Source of the DNA: CAYNST01 sp964399955
GTDB lineage: Bacteria; Pseudomonadota; Gammaproteobacteria; Pseudomonadales; Cellvibrionaceae
Assembly (NCBI GenBank): GCA_964399955.1
Contig: CAYNST010000052.1
Location: 1 to 21,666 of the forward strand
Direction of reading: 5' to 3'
Length of the DNA: 21,666 bases
Shown: positions 8,181 to 15,404 of the stretch, in pieces
Layout of the letters: each line of letters opens with the position of its first letter
Numbering within the stretch: position 1 is the first letter of the stretch
Notes under the pieces: generated by a model
Told to the model about the DNA's origin: nothing
The model's database searches: none
Seen by the model: the letters and a program-made list of their open reading frames with translations, nothing else
Position numbers and translations under genes: made by a program

Positions 8181-8261
8181 GGCGGGCTGCCTGCTGGGGT
8201 GGCCCGGAAGGGGGCAGCACAGGGAGTGCGCAATCTTTACCTGTGTAAACCCGCCTTTTTT
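8181..8261 (+). terminator. Possible extended terminator or structured RNA 3' end after gcvH
   Basis: GGCGGG (8181-8186) can pair with CCCGCC (8250-8255), which is followed directly by six Ts (8256-8261). Inside, GCTGCC (8186-8191) can pair with GGCAGC (8213-8218), and TTTAC/GTAAA forms a small hairpin (8236-8249). The T-run right after a GC stem looks like Rho-independent termination, but the main loop is over 60 nt, longer than usual. It may end the gcvTH transcript or be the 3' end of a small RNA. Confidence 0.35.
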
Positions 8262-8281
8262 ACCCTGCTCTGTATGAATCC

Positions 8282-8375
8282 GGCGGCAGTCCAAACAGTC
8301 ATGCCAAGTATATGCTGAAGCCCCTGGCTGTTTGACTCCCGCTTGCCCTCTCGGCAGTCGGCTTCGGCTGCCGCC
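8282..8375 (+). repeat. Nested inverted repeats in the rlmI leader
   Basis: GGCGGCAG (8282-8289) is the exact complement of CTGCCGCC (8368-8375). Within it, CAAACAG (8292-8298) is the exact complement of CTGTTTG (8328-8334). A local hairpin also forms between GGCAGTC and GGCTGCC near 8354-8373, competing with the outer stem. The rlmI start is 22 nt downstream. No open reading frame is supported here. Confidence 0.5.
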
Positions 8376-8397
8376 ATCCCCCGCTGGAATACTCTTG

Positions 8398-9594
8398 ATG
8401 TCAGATGTTGCTTCGCTCGTTCTCAATGCCCAGGCCGACCGCCGGATCAAAAAAGGTCATCTGTGGATCTACTCCAATGAGGTCAATATTGGCAAGACGC
8501 CCCTGAAGGATTTGCAGGCCGGTCAGCAGGTGAGGGTTTTGTCTGCTGGCGGTCAGCCGCTTGGGCTGGCATTCGTCAATCCGCAGGCGTTGATTTGTGG
8601 TCGGCTGGTCAGTCGCAATGCCGACCAGTGCCTTGACCGCGCGTTCTTTTGTCAGCGTTTGCAGCAGGCGCTAACCCTTCGCCAGCGCCTGTACGACAAG
8701 CCATATTACCGCCTGGTCTATGGGGATGCGGATTATCTGCCCGGCATTGTGATTGACCGCTTTGGCGACCATCTGGTGGTGCAAAGTTCGGTGGCCGGTT
8801 TTGAAGCGTTTCAGGATGAGCTGCTGGCGGCGCTGGATGAAGTGCTGGCTCCGCGGGGTGTAATCTTGCGCAATGACCACGGCGCAAGGGAGCTGGAAGA
8901 GCTGGATCACGCGGTATCTGTGCACGGCGAGGTGTCCGAGTGGCTGGAAGTGGAGGAAAACGGCTGCCGGTTCCAAGTGCCGTCCACCAGCGGGCAAAAG
9001 ACCGGCTGGTTCTACGATCACCGGCCCAATCGTGCTCTGCTGCAGCGTCTGGCGCCGGGGCAGAAGGTGCTGGATGTGTTCTCCTATATGGGCGGCTGGG
9101 GTATACAGGCGGCGTGCGCCGGTGCTACCGAGGTCACATGCGTCGACTCGTCGGAGAAGGCTGCAGACGGTGTGCTGCGCAATGCCGCGCTGAACGGCGT
9201 GGCTGATCGGGTCAAAGTGCGGCGGGGGCGGGCGGTGGATGAACTGAAGCGCCTGCTGGACGAGCAGGCACAATTTGATCTGGTGGTGTTGGACCCGCCG
9301 GCGTTCATCAAAAAGCGCAAGGACCAAAAAGCCGGAGAGGCCGCCTACCGGCACCTGAATGAGTTGGCCATTCGCCTGCTGTCACCGGGGGGTATGCTGG
9401 TTTCGGCCTCCTGCTCCATGCCGCTGACGGCCGAGGCATTGGTAGAAATTGTACGCGGCGCAGCGCGTGCCAATGACCGCGAGGCCCAGTTGTTTCACAG
9501 TGGCGAGCAGGGCGCGGATCACCCCGTGCACCCGGCCATAGCCGAAACCCGCTACCTCAAGGCGCAGTTTTATCGGATTCTGCCGGCACAGTGA
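8398..9594 (+). CDS. rlmI: 23S rRNA (cytosine-5)-methyltransferase, RlmI type
   Basis: A 398-aa class I SAM-dependent methyltransferase. RlmI methylates C1962 of 23S rRNA. An N-terminal PUA-like domain (VLNAQADRRIKKGHLWIYSN, about 9-28) comes first, then the central domain. Family motif GQKTGWFYDHR (199-209), SAM-binding VLDVFSYMGGWGIQAA (224-239), DPPAFIKKRK (299-308) and the catalytic Cys339 in SASCSMPL follow. The start at 8398 matches the family N-terminus; the frame upstream is arginine- and proline-rich and lies in the repeat-rich leader. Its last 38 nt overlap the 3' end of the convergent imelysin-like gene. Substrate assignment rests on family resemblance; a related rRNA MTase with another target is possible. 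Confidence 0.88.
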   Translation: MSDVASLVLNAQADRRIKKGHLWIYSNEVNIGKTPLKDLQAGQQVRVLSAGGQPLGLAFVNPQALICGRLVSRNADQCLDRAFFCQRLQQALTLRQRLYDKPYYRLVYGDADYLPGIVIDRFGDHLVVQSSVAGFEAFQDELLAALDEVLAPRGVILRNDHGARELEELDHAVSVHGEVSEWLEVEENGCRFQVPSTSGQKTGWFYDHRPNRALLQRLAPGQKVLDVFSYMGGWGIQAACAGATEVTCVDSSEKAADGVLRNAALNGVADRVKVRRGRAVDELKRLLDEQAQFDLVVLDPPAFIKKRKDQKAGEAAYRHLNELAIRLLSPGGMLVSASCSMPLTAEALVEIVRGAARANDREAQLFHSGEQGADHPVHPAIAETRYLKAQFYRILPAQ

Positions 9595-10759
9595 ACATTT
9601 TTTGTCGCGGGTCTGTGATGGTTTGCAAGCTGCCGGCCAGGGTACGTAAAGCCTGATGGGTCTGGCGCAGCAGGGTCTCGCTGTCGGCAGTGTCGGACCA
9701 CTGCTGTAGCTGGGACACGGCATGGGCTGTGGGTGCCACCAAGGGTTCGGCAGTGCGGTTGGGCATCAGCTCCAGCACGCTTTGCCAGCCCTGCAGTTGT
9801 GCCGTGAACCGCCGGGCCAATTGCTTGCCCATCCATACAATTTCGTCATCGGGCTGTTGGGCATAGTGACTGTGCTCCGTCAGCGCCATCATCTGCTCTG
9901 TCGCCATTGCCTGAGCCGCCCTCAGCATGGTTTGCACCCATTGGGCTGGCAGCATGGTCTCGAAGGCTGGGCGCGCCGCCTGCCAGCTTGTGCCCATTTG
10001 CATCAAATCCGAGCGGATCAGACTGATTTGCAGTTGCGCCAATTGACGTCGGCGATTATTGGGCAACTCCTTCTCATGCACATAGCCTTCGGCGCGTTGT
10101 TGTTCTGCCAGGCCAGAGATGGGTTGCAGATCGGCAATGTCCCGCCCATCACGCTCGCCAAAAAGTATGAACTGCAGGGCGTAAAAACCCAGCGCCACAT
10201 CTGCGGCATCCGTCAGGCCGTGCTGGCCGCGTAGGCGTTGCTCGGTGATGGGCAGGTCCAGGTCAAAGACAATGCCCGAGTGCGCGTACTCGCCGTAGCG
10301 GTCGAGAAAACCCGGCTGCACGGGCCAGGCGCCCACCGACTGGTGCTGGTCCAGCAGGGCGGCATAAACCCGCGGCTGCACCAGGCCCAGGCGGGTGAAT
10401 ACGTAGAAGCGCTCGTAGGCCTGCACCGTTTCCTGCCACTGCTGGTGGGCAAGGGCCAAAGTCTCGGCAGACGGGGCGTCAAGCAGGTGTTGTACCTGTG
10501 GCTGCAGTTGTTCAACCTGTCGAAAGCTTTCTCCCAGCAGTGCCATGCCCTGCTGCCAGGCAATGTCCGCCGCTGGGGCGGCAGCCTCGGGCTGCACCTC
10601 AAGTTGGGGGGCAGGCACAACCGGCTCGACCGGTTGTGCGCCGGTGGGCTGATCAAAGGGATTGCTCGTGCGTTCGCACGCAGTGGCCACTATGATCAAT
10701 ATGGGTAGCAGCAGGCCGGACGAGAGGCGGCGCAACCGGGTCCAGGCGTTTTTGTGCAC
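9557..10759 (-). CDS. Imelysin-like (peptidase M75 family) lipoprotein with degenerate metal motif
   Basis: A 400-aa predicted lipoprotein: an Arg-containing N-terminus, a hydrophobic stretch (LLLPILIIVATAC) and a lipobox-like ATAC with Cys28. A Pro/Glu/Ala-rich linker (about 34-64) follows, then an all-helical domain. LAHQQWQETVQAYERFYVF (102-120) resembles the first imelysin repeat. GFYALQFILFGERDG (191-205) lines up with the family's GxHxxE region, usually of the form GFHAIEFLLWG, but here the His is Tyr193 and the Glu is Gln196. Imelysin-family proteins are linked to iron uptake, and this copy probably cannot bind metal in the usual way. The start is GTG, 5 nt after the HAD gene stop, with only a weak ribosome site, so coupling is likely. 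The 3' end overlaps rlmI by 38 nt tail to tail. Confidence 0.75.
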   Translation of the reverse strand: MHKNAWTRLRRLSSGLLLPILIIVATACERTSNPFDQPTGAQPVEPVVPAPQLEVQPEAAAPAADIAWQQGMALLGESFRQVEQLQPQVQHLLDAPSAETLALAHQQWQETVQAYERFYVFTRLGLVQPRVYAALLDQHQSVGAWPVQPGFLDRYGEYAHSGIVFDLDLPITEQRLRGQHGLTDAADVALGFYALQFILFGERDGRDIADLQPISGLAEQQRAEGYVHEKELPNNRRRQLAQLQISLIRSDLMQMGTSWQAARPAFETMLPAQWVQTMLRAAQAMATEQMMALTEHSHYAQQPDDEIVWMGKQLARRFTAQLQGWQSVLELMPNRTAEPLVAPTAHAVSQLQQWSDTADSETLLRQTHQALRTLAGSLQTITDPRQKMFTVPAESDKTAP

Positions 10760-10764
10760 GAGGC

Positions 10765-11421
10765 TTAGTCTCTGAGGCTGATAATGGGCATGTTGTTCTC
10801 TGCGGCATAGGCGCGCAGGCGTGGGTCGGGGTCCACGGCGAAGGGGTGGGTTACCTGCTCCAGCAGGGGAATGTCGTTGGCGGAGTCACTGTAAAAGTAG
10901 CTGCCCTGCAGGTCTACAGCGTGCTGCGTCATCCAGCTTTGCAGGCGGGTGACCTTGCCGTGCTGAAAGCAGGGCACGCCCACCGCCCGCCCGGTGTAGC
11001 GGCCCTCCAGCATTTCCGGCTCGGATGCCAACAGCTCCTCCACACCCAAAGTTCGTGCAATGGGTTCGGTGACGAAGCGGTTGGTGGCAGTGATGATAAC
11101 AGCCGTGTGCCCCAGATCTTTGTGCCGGTTGATCAGCTGCGTTGCTTTGGACAGCATGATCGGCTGAATTTTTGCGGCCATGAATTCACGGTGCATATCC
11201 TTCAGTTGGTCTGCATTGAAGCGGGTGAGGGGGGCCAGCGCAAAAGCGAGGTAGGCGTGAATATCCAGTGTGCCGGCCTGGTAGTGGGCATAAAACTGGT
11301 CGTTGGCCTTGCGGTAGGCCGCCGCATCCACCAATTGACGCTCTATCAGGAACTCGCCCCAGAGATGGTCGCTGTCGCCAGCAATTAACGTGTTATCCAG
11401 GTCAAACAGGGCTAGGGTCAC
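10765..11421 (-). CDS. HAD-IB family phosphatase (SerB-like hydrolase)
   Basis: A 218-aa cytoplasmic HAD hydrolase. Motif I is FDLDNTL with Asp7 and Asp9; motif II is ITAT with Thr111; Lys156 (GKVTRL) and motif IV YSDSANDIPLL (Asp179, Asp183) complete the active site. The cap insertion after motif I fits subclass IB, the phosphoserine-phosphatase-like group; the true substrate is unknown. A GTG start at 11421 is chosen because GGAG lies 8 nt upstream and motif I then begins at residue 6, as in relatives. The frame stays open upstream to 11553, but that part is Arg/Ser-rich and looks non-coding. It is divergent from rppH; the order HAD, rppH, ptsP is also found in Pseudomonas. Confidence 0.85.
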   Translation of the reverse strand: MTLALFDLDNTLIAGDSDHLWGEFLIERQLVDAAAYRKANDQFYAHYQAGTLDIHAYLAFALAPLTRFNADQLKDMHREFMAAKIQPIMLSKATQLINRHKDLGHTAVIITATNRFVTEPIARTLGVEELLASEPEMLEGRYTGRAVGVPCFQHGKVTRLQSWMTQHAVDLQGSYFYSDSANDIPLLEQVTHPFAVDPDPRLRAYAAENNMPIISLRD

Positions 11422-11538
11422 CGCCGGTACTCCATATTGGTTGCCGGCAAAAGGGCGGCTGGGGCCGCAATGCGCAGCAAGTCGCCGGCGACTGTGGCCC
11501 GCCGCGCTTGCACGCTGGCAGAAATTGCTGTATTTGGT

Positions 11539-11572
11539 TTGTTTATGAAACAATAACTTCCAGTATTATAAC
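11539..11572. promoter_or_regulatory. AT-rich divergent promoter region between HAD gene and rppH
   Basis: TATTAT/TATAAC (11564-11572) could be a -10 box for rppH, and the same DNA reads TATAAT on the minus strand (11565-11570). Neither has a good -35 box at 16-18 nt. Next to it is a perfect inverted repeat TTGTTT-ATG-AAACAA (11539-11553), a possible operator. The rest of 11422-11596 shows nothing further. Confidence 0.35.
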
Positions 11573-11596
11573 AACAACATCTTCAGCGAGGCTCCA

Positions 11597-12106
11597 GTGA
11601 TAGACGCCGATGGCTTTCGGCCCAACGTCGGAATAATCTTAACCAGTCCGCGCGGCCAGCTACTGTGGGCCCGGCGCGTGGGTGGACAAAATGCTTGGCA
11701 GTTCCCGCAAGGCGGCATCAAGCACCACGAGAGCGCAGAGGCAGCTCTTTACCGCGAACTGCAGGAAGAGGTGGGGCTTGGCCCTGAGGATGTCGCTGTT
11801 CTGGGTGTAACCCGGGGTTGGTTGCGCTACAGGCTGCCGACGCGCTTCGTGCGTCAGCAGGAGCCCGTCTGCATAGGCCAAAAACAAAAATGGTTCCTGC
11901 TGGAGTTGCTGGGGGGCGACGAGCGGGTTGATCTGGGCGGTAATGCCACGCCAGAGTTTGACCAATGGCGCTGGGTAAGTTACTGGTATCCTGTGAATCA
12001 GGTTGTGGCTTTCAAGCGTGACGTCTACCGCCGCGCGCTGAGAGAGCTCTCCCCCTTGCATGCCCGCTTTGAAGAGCGGCATGCCGTAGAGGATGATGCA
12101 TGCTGA
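11597..12106 (+). CDS. rppH: RNA 5'-pyrophosphohydrolase
   Basis: A 169-aa Nudix hydrolase that removes pyrophosphate from 5'-triphosphorylated RNA and so starts RNase E-dependent mRNA decay. The Nudix box runs from Gly39 to Leu61 (GGIKHHESAEAALYRELQEE then VGL), with the metal-binding REL-EE residues intact. The N-terminus GFRPNVGIILTSPRGQLLWARR and the FDQWRWVSYWYPVNQVVAFKR region are typical. The start is GTG (MIDADGFRPN), with GAGG upstream. Its last 7 nt overlap ptsP, which signals coupled translation. The C-terminal tail past about residue 155 is short and variable, as in relatives. Confidence 0.95.
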   Translation: MIDADGFRPNVGIILTSPRGQLLWARRVGGQNAWQFPQGGIKHHESAEAALYRELQEEVGLGPEDVAVLGVTRGWLRYRLPTRFVRQQEPVCIGQKQKWFLLELLGGDERVDLGGNATPEFDQWRWVSYWYPVNQVVAFKRDVYRRALRELSPLHARFEERHAVEDDAC

Positions 12107-14364
12107 ACTCGCTGCGAAGCATTGTGCAGGAGGTTAACTCCGCACGGGACATGAACTCGGCCCTGAGTATCATAGTGACGCGCGTAAAAGCCGCCATGAG
12201 CACCGAGGTGTGTTCAGTTTACTTGCGTGAGGGCGGCATGTACGTGCTCATGGCCACCGACGGCCTGAACCAGGAGGCCATTGGCCAGGTGCGGCTGGCA
12301 CGCAATGAAGGGCTGGTGGGCATGGTGGCCGCCCGCGAAGAACCCATCAATCTTGACCAGGCAGAATCCCACCCCAAATACCAGTACTTTCCCGAAACCG
12401 GCGAAGAGCGTTTCAGCGCCTTCCTCGGCGCACCCATCATTCATCACCGCAATGTGCTGGGTGTTCTGGTGGTGCAGCAGGCGGAGCGGCGCCGCTTCGA
12501 CGAGGGTGAAGAAGCTTTTCTGGTAACCATGTCGGCGCAGTTGGCGGGGGTTATCGCCCATGCCGAGGCAACCGGCGCACTGTCCACCATCGGCAAGAAC
12601 TCGGTGCCGCGCGAGGCGCGCTTCAGTGGCGTAGCCGGTGCCCCCGGTGTGGCTATTGGCCGTGCAATGGTCATATCGCCCTTGGCCGACCTGACTGCCG
12701 TCCCCTACCAGACCTGTGACGACATAGACGACGAGCTCTGCTTTTTTCAACGCTGCCTGGGCGCTGTGCGGGAGGACGTAAAACGCTTGGGCAAAGAGCT
12801 GAAAACCCGGCTCAATAAAGAAGAGCAGGTGTTGTTTGATGCCTATCTGGGCATGCTGGACGACGCCTCCCTGGGCGGTGAAGTCACGGAGCGCATTCGC
12901 GAAGGGCTTTCGGCACAGTACGCCTGGAGTGAGGTCATATTGGAGCACGTAAAGACCTTCTCCAGCATGAACGACCCCTATCTGCGTGAGCGCGCGTCCG
13001 ATGTGCAGGATTTGGGCAGTCGTGTGCTGGCCTACTTGCAGGAGTCCGCGCAAAAGGTTCGGGTATGGCCGGATCAGACTATTCTGGTGGGCGAAGAGCT
13101 GACCGCTGCCGTGCTGGGGGAAGTTCCCCACGACAAGCTGGCCGGCCTGGTGTCTGTGCGCGGGTCCGGCAATTCGCACATCGCCATTCTTGCGCGCTCC
13201 ATCGGCATTCCCACGGTAATGGGGGCGGTGGATCTGCCGTATACCAAATTGGATGGCCGCGAGCTGATCGTCGACGGTTATCACGGCTCGGTTTACAGCG
13301 ACCCGAGCGCGGCGCTCAAAGAGCACTACCAGGACATTCTGCAGGTGGACCTGCAGTTATCTGCAGGCCTTGAACAGCTCAAGGAACTGCCCTGCGAAAC
13401 GCTGGACAAGCACCGCGTTGCGCTATGGGTCAACGCCGGGCTGATGGCCGATGCCGTTCTATCTCTGGAGCGCGGCGCGGAGGGTGTAGGGCTTTACCGC
13501 ACCGAGGTGCCCTTTATGCTGCGGGATCGTTTCCCCTCGGAAGAAGAGCAGCGGCTTGTCTACCGCGAGCAGTTGGAGTCTTTTGCACCTCACCCGGTGA
13601 CCATGCGCACGTTGGACATTGGCGGCGACAAAGCACTGTCTTATTTCCCAATTGCCGAAGACAACCCCTTTCTGGGTTGGCGCGGCATCCGCATCACGCT
13701 GGATCACCCGGAAATCTTCCTGGCGCAGGTGCGCGCCATGCTCAAAGCCAGCGAAGGTTTGGACAATCTGCGCATTTTGCTGCCGATGATTTCGTCGATA
13801 TCGGAGCTGGAAATAGCCCAGATGCTGATTCACCGAGCCTTCGATGAGTTGCTGGATGAAGGCTACGATCTGAAAATGCCGCCCATCGGTGTCATGATCG
13901 AAGTGCCATCGGCGGTTTATCAAGCCAAAGAGCTGGCGGCGCGGGCAGACTTTCTTTCGGTTGGCAGCAACGATCTGACCCAGTACCTGCTGGCCGTGGA
14001 CCGCAACAACGCCCGGGTTGCCGATCTTTACCACTCCTTGCACCCGGCGGTGCTGCGTGCCCTCTACAGTGTGGTCAAGGACAGTCACAGTCAGGGCGTG
14101 CCCGTGGGTATCTGCGGTGAACTTGCCGGTGACCCAGCGGCCGTGATGCTGCTGGTGGCCATGGGCTACGATGTGCTGTCCATGAACGCCACCAACCTTC
14201 TGCGCGTGAAATCGGTCATCCGCGATATTACACTGGAGCGCGCCAGGCAGTTGTTGGATCAGGTCATTGTGCTGCCCGACACCGAGTCGGTTAACCGTAT
14301 GCTGGAAGACACCTTCCGCGAGGTAGGGCTGGAGCGGCTGCTAAAGCCGCGGCTGCCGGGCTGA
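12100..14364 (+). CDS. ptsP: Phosphoenolpyruvate-protein phosphotransferase PtsP (enzyme I-Ntr)
   Basis: A 754-aa protein, the usual length, that starts the nitrogen-related PTS relay by taking phosphate from PEP. A GAF sensory domain occupies about 15-160. The enzyme I domains follow: the N-terminal PEP-utiliser domain from about 170, then the phosphohistidine segment GSGNSHIAILARSIGIPTVM with His360. The C-terminal PEP-binding barrel shows GVGLYRTEVPFML, TLDIGGDKALSYF, SVGSNDLTQYLLAVDRNN and VGICGELAGDP with its active-site Cys. The ATG overlaps the rppH end by 7 nt and is preceded by AGAGGA. The partner genes ptsO (NPr) and ptsN (EIIA-Ntr) are not in the window. GAF binding of glutamine or 2-oxoglutarate is known for relatives and only inferred here. 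Confidence 0.96.
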   Translation: MLNSLRSIVQEVNSARDMNSALSIIVTRVKAAMSTEVCSVYLREGGMYVLMATDGLNQEAIGQVRLARNEGLVGMVAAREEPINLDQAESHPKYQYFPETGEERFSAFLGAPIIHHRNVLGVLVVQQAERRRFDEGEEAFLVTMSAQLAGVIAHAEATGALSTIGKNSVPREARFSGVAGAPGVAIGRAMVISPLADLTAVPYQTCDDIDDELCFFQRCLGAVREDVKRLGKELKTRLNKEEQVLFDAYLGMLDDASLGGEVTERIREGLSAQYAWSEVILEHVKTFSSMNDPYLRERASDVQDLGSRVLAYLQESAQKVRVWPDQTILVGEELTAAVLGEVPHDKLAGLVSVRGSGNSHIAILARSIGIPTVMGAVDLPYTKLDGRELIVDGYHGSVYSDPSAALKEHYQDILQVDLQLSAGLEQLKELPCETLDKHRVALWVNAGLMADAVLSLERGAEGVGLYRTEVPFMLRDRFPSEEEQRLVYREQLESFAPHPVTMRTLDIGGDKALSYFPIAEDNPFLGWRGIRITLDHPEIFLAQVRAMLKASEGLDNLRILLPMISSISELEIAQMLIHRAFDELLDEGYDLKMPPIGVMIEVPSAVYQAKELAARADFLSVGSNDLTQYLLAVDRNNARVADLYHSLHPAVLRALYSVVKDSHSQGVPVGICGELAGDPAAVMLLVAMGYDVLSMNATNLLRVKSVIRDITLERARQLLDQVIVLPDTESVNRMLEDTFREVGLERLLKPRLPG

Positions 14365-14432
14365 TCCGCCGGGGGTAAGGTTCCCCTCATTGGCGGCGTT
14401 GAGGGCCTTCTGTTTGCTCGTGCGGCTGTCGC

Positions 14433-14459
14433 CCGGCTGCGACGGCCCGCCGGTTTTCC
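14433..14459 (+). terminator. Weak candidate terminator after ptsP
   Basis: CCGGC (14433-14437) and GCCGG (14449-14453) form a 5-bp GC stem with an 11-nt loop, followed by TTTTCCTT. Closer to the ptsP stop, CCGCC-GGGG pairs with CCCC...GGCGG (14366-14396) but lacks a T-run. Either could reduce read-through into lgt. Confidence 0.35.
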
Positions 14460-14534
14460 TTGTGATCTGGCCATTATGCGAGCCAACCGGCGCATGCTAT
14501 TATGCCGGCCCTACGAATTCCGGATTGTTCAGCC

Positions 14535-15404
14535 ATGCTCCCCTATCCAGAGATCGACCCCGTTGCTTTCTCCATTGGCCCTTTCACCATCGCCGGGAAC
14601 ACCATAGGTCCGCTCAGCGTGCACTGGTATGGTTTGACCTACCTGGTGGGTATTGGCCTGGCCTGGTTATTGGCCAGTCATCGCAGTCGCACCCGAAACA
14701 CCATTATGCGGCCGCAACAGGTAGAAGACCTCACCTTCTACGTCGCCATGGGGGTTGTCCTGGGGGGGCGTGTCGGCTACATTTTTTTCTACAACTTCGA
14801 AGGCTGGATGCGGGACCCGGCCATGATCTTGCGGGTGTGGGAGGGCGGTATGTCCTTTCACGGAGGGCTGCTGGGGGTGATCTTGGCGATGCTGTTATTT
14901 GCTCGCAAGGTTCAGCACAATTTCATAGACATCATGGACTTCATTGCCCCCTTTGTTCCCCTCGGGCTGTTATTCGGCCGGATCGGCAACTTCATTGGCG
15001 GCGAGCTTTACGGTCGTGTTACCAATGTTCCTTGGGCCATGCAGTTTCCCGGTGACCCAACCAATGCGCGGCACCCATCACAGTTGTATCAGGCCTTTTT
15101 CGAAGGGCTGGTCCTGTTTGCGGTACTCTACTGGTTCTCCGCCAAGCCGCGGCCGAGGGCGGCCGTGTCTGCGTTGTTCTTGCTGCTCTATGGCGTGTTC
15201 CGCTTCTTCGTGGAATTCACCCGCGAGCCCGACGCCCACATTCAATTTGATTTGTTTGGCTGGATGACTCGCGGCCAGCTACTGAGCCTGCCAATGATTC
15301 TGGTGGGCGCGGCCCTGTTGGCCTGGGCCTATGGTGTTGGTCGCGCGCAGGCAGGTTCGGCCAGCAACGGTAGAAAAGCGGGTAAAAAGCAGGTGGATCG
15401 ATGA
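14535..15404 (+). CDS. lgt: Prolipoprotein diacylglyceryl transferase
   Basis: A 289-aa multi-pass inner-membrane enzyme that transfers diacylglycerol from phosphatidylglycerol to the lipobox Cys of prolipoproteins, the first step of lipoprotein maturation. The signature GRIGNFIGGELYGR spans 148-161, and SFHGGLLG includes His109. His109 and Arg149 sit at the positions equivalent to the essential His103 and Arg143 of E. coli after a constant six-residue offset. The N-terminus carries extra residues (FTIAGNTIGPLSVHWYG) compared with E. coli. The start at 14535 is set by homology. A TATTAT (14498-14503) could be its -10 box, but the -35 is poor. The stop overlaps thyA in ATGA. FbpA and the imelysin-like protein would be its clients. 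Confidence 0.96.
   Translation: MLPYPEIDPVAFSIGPFTIAGNTIGPLSVHWYGLTYLVGIGLAWLLASHRSRTRNTIMRPQQVEDLTFYVAMGVVLGGRVGYIFFYNFEGWMRDPAMILRVWEGGMSFHGGLLGVILAMLLFARKVQHNFIDIMDFIAPFVPLGLLFGRIGNFIGGELYGRVTNVPWAMQFPGDPTNARHPSQLYQAFFEGLVLFAVLYWFSAKPRPRAAVSALFLLLYGVFRFFVEFTREPDAHIQFDLFGWMTRGQLLSLPMILVGAALLAWAYGVGRAQAGSASNGRKAGKKQVDR

Noticed and set aside
8190..8225. SRP (4.5S) RNA-like tip CCCGGAAGGGGGCAGC
   Set aside because: The GGAA loop and a GCAGC are present, but the highly conserved flanking bases of the SRP core (CAGGTCCGGAAGGAAGCAGCC) do not match, and no surrounding long helix is evident.
11422..11553. Longer N-terminus for the HAD hydrolase (start at 11553)
   Set aside because: It would add 44 residues of Arg/Ser-rich sequence before motif I; a GTG with a good ribosome site gives the normal family length.
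12214..13326. Long open frame on the minus strand inside ptsP (370 codons)
   Set aside because: It is antisense to a fully recognised gene, has no family features, and such frames are common opposite GC-rich genes.
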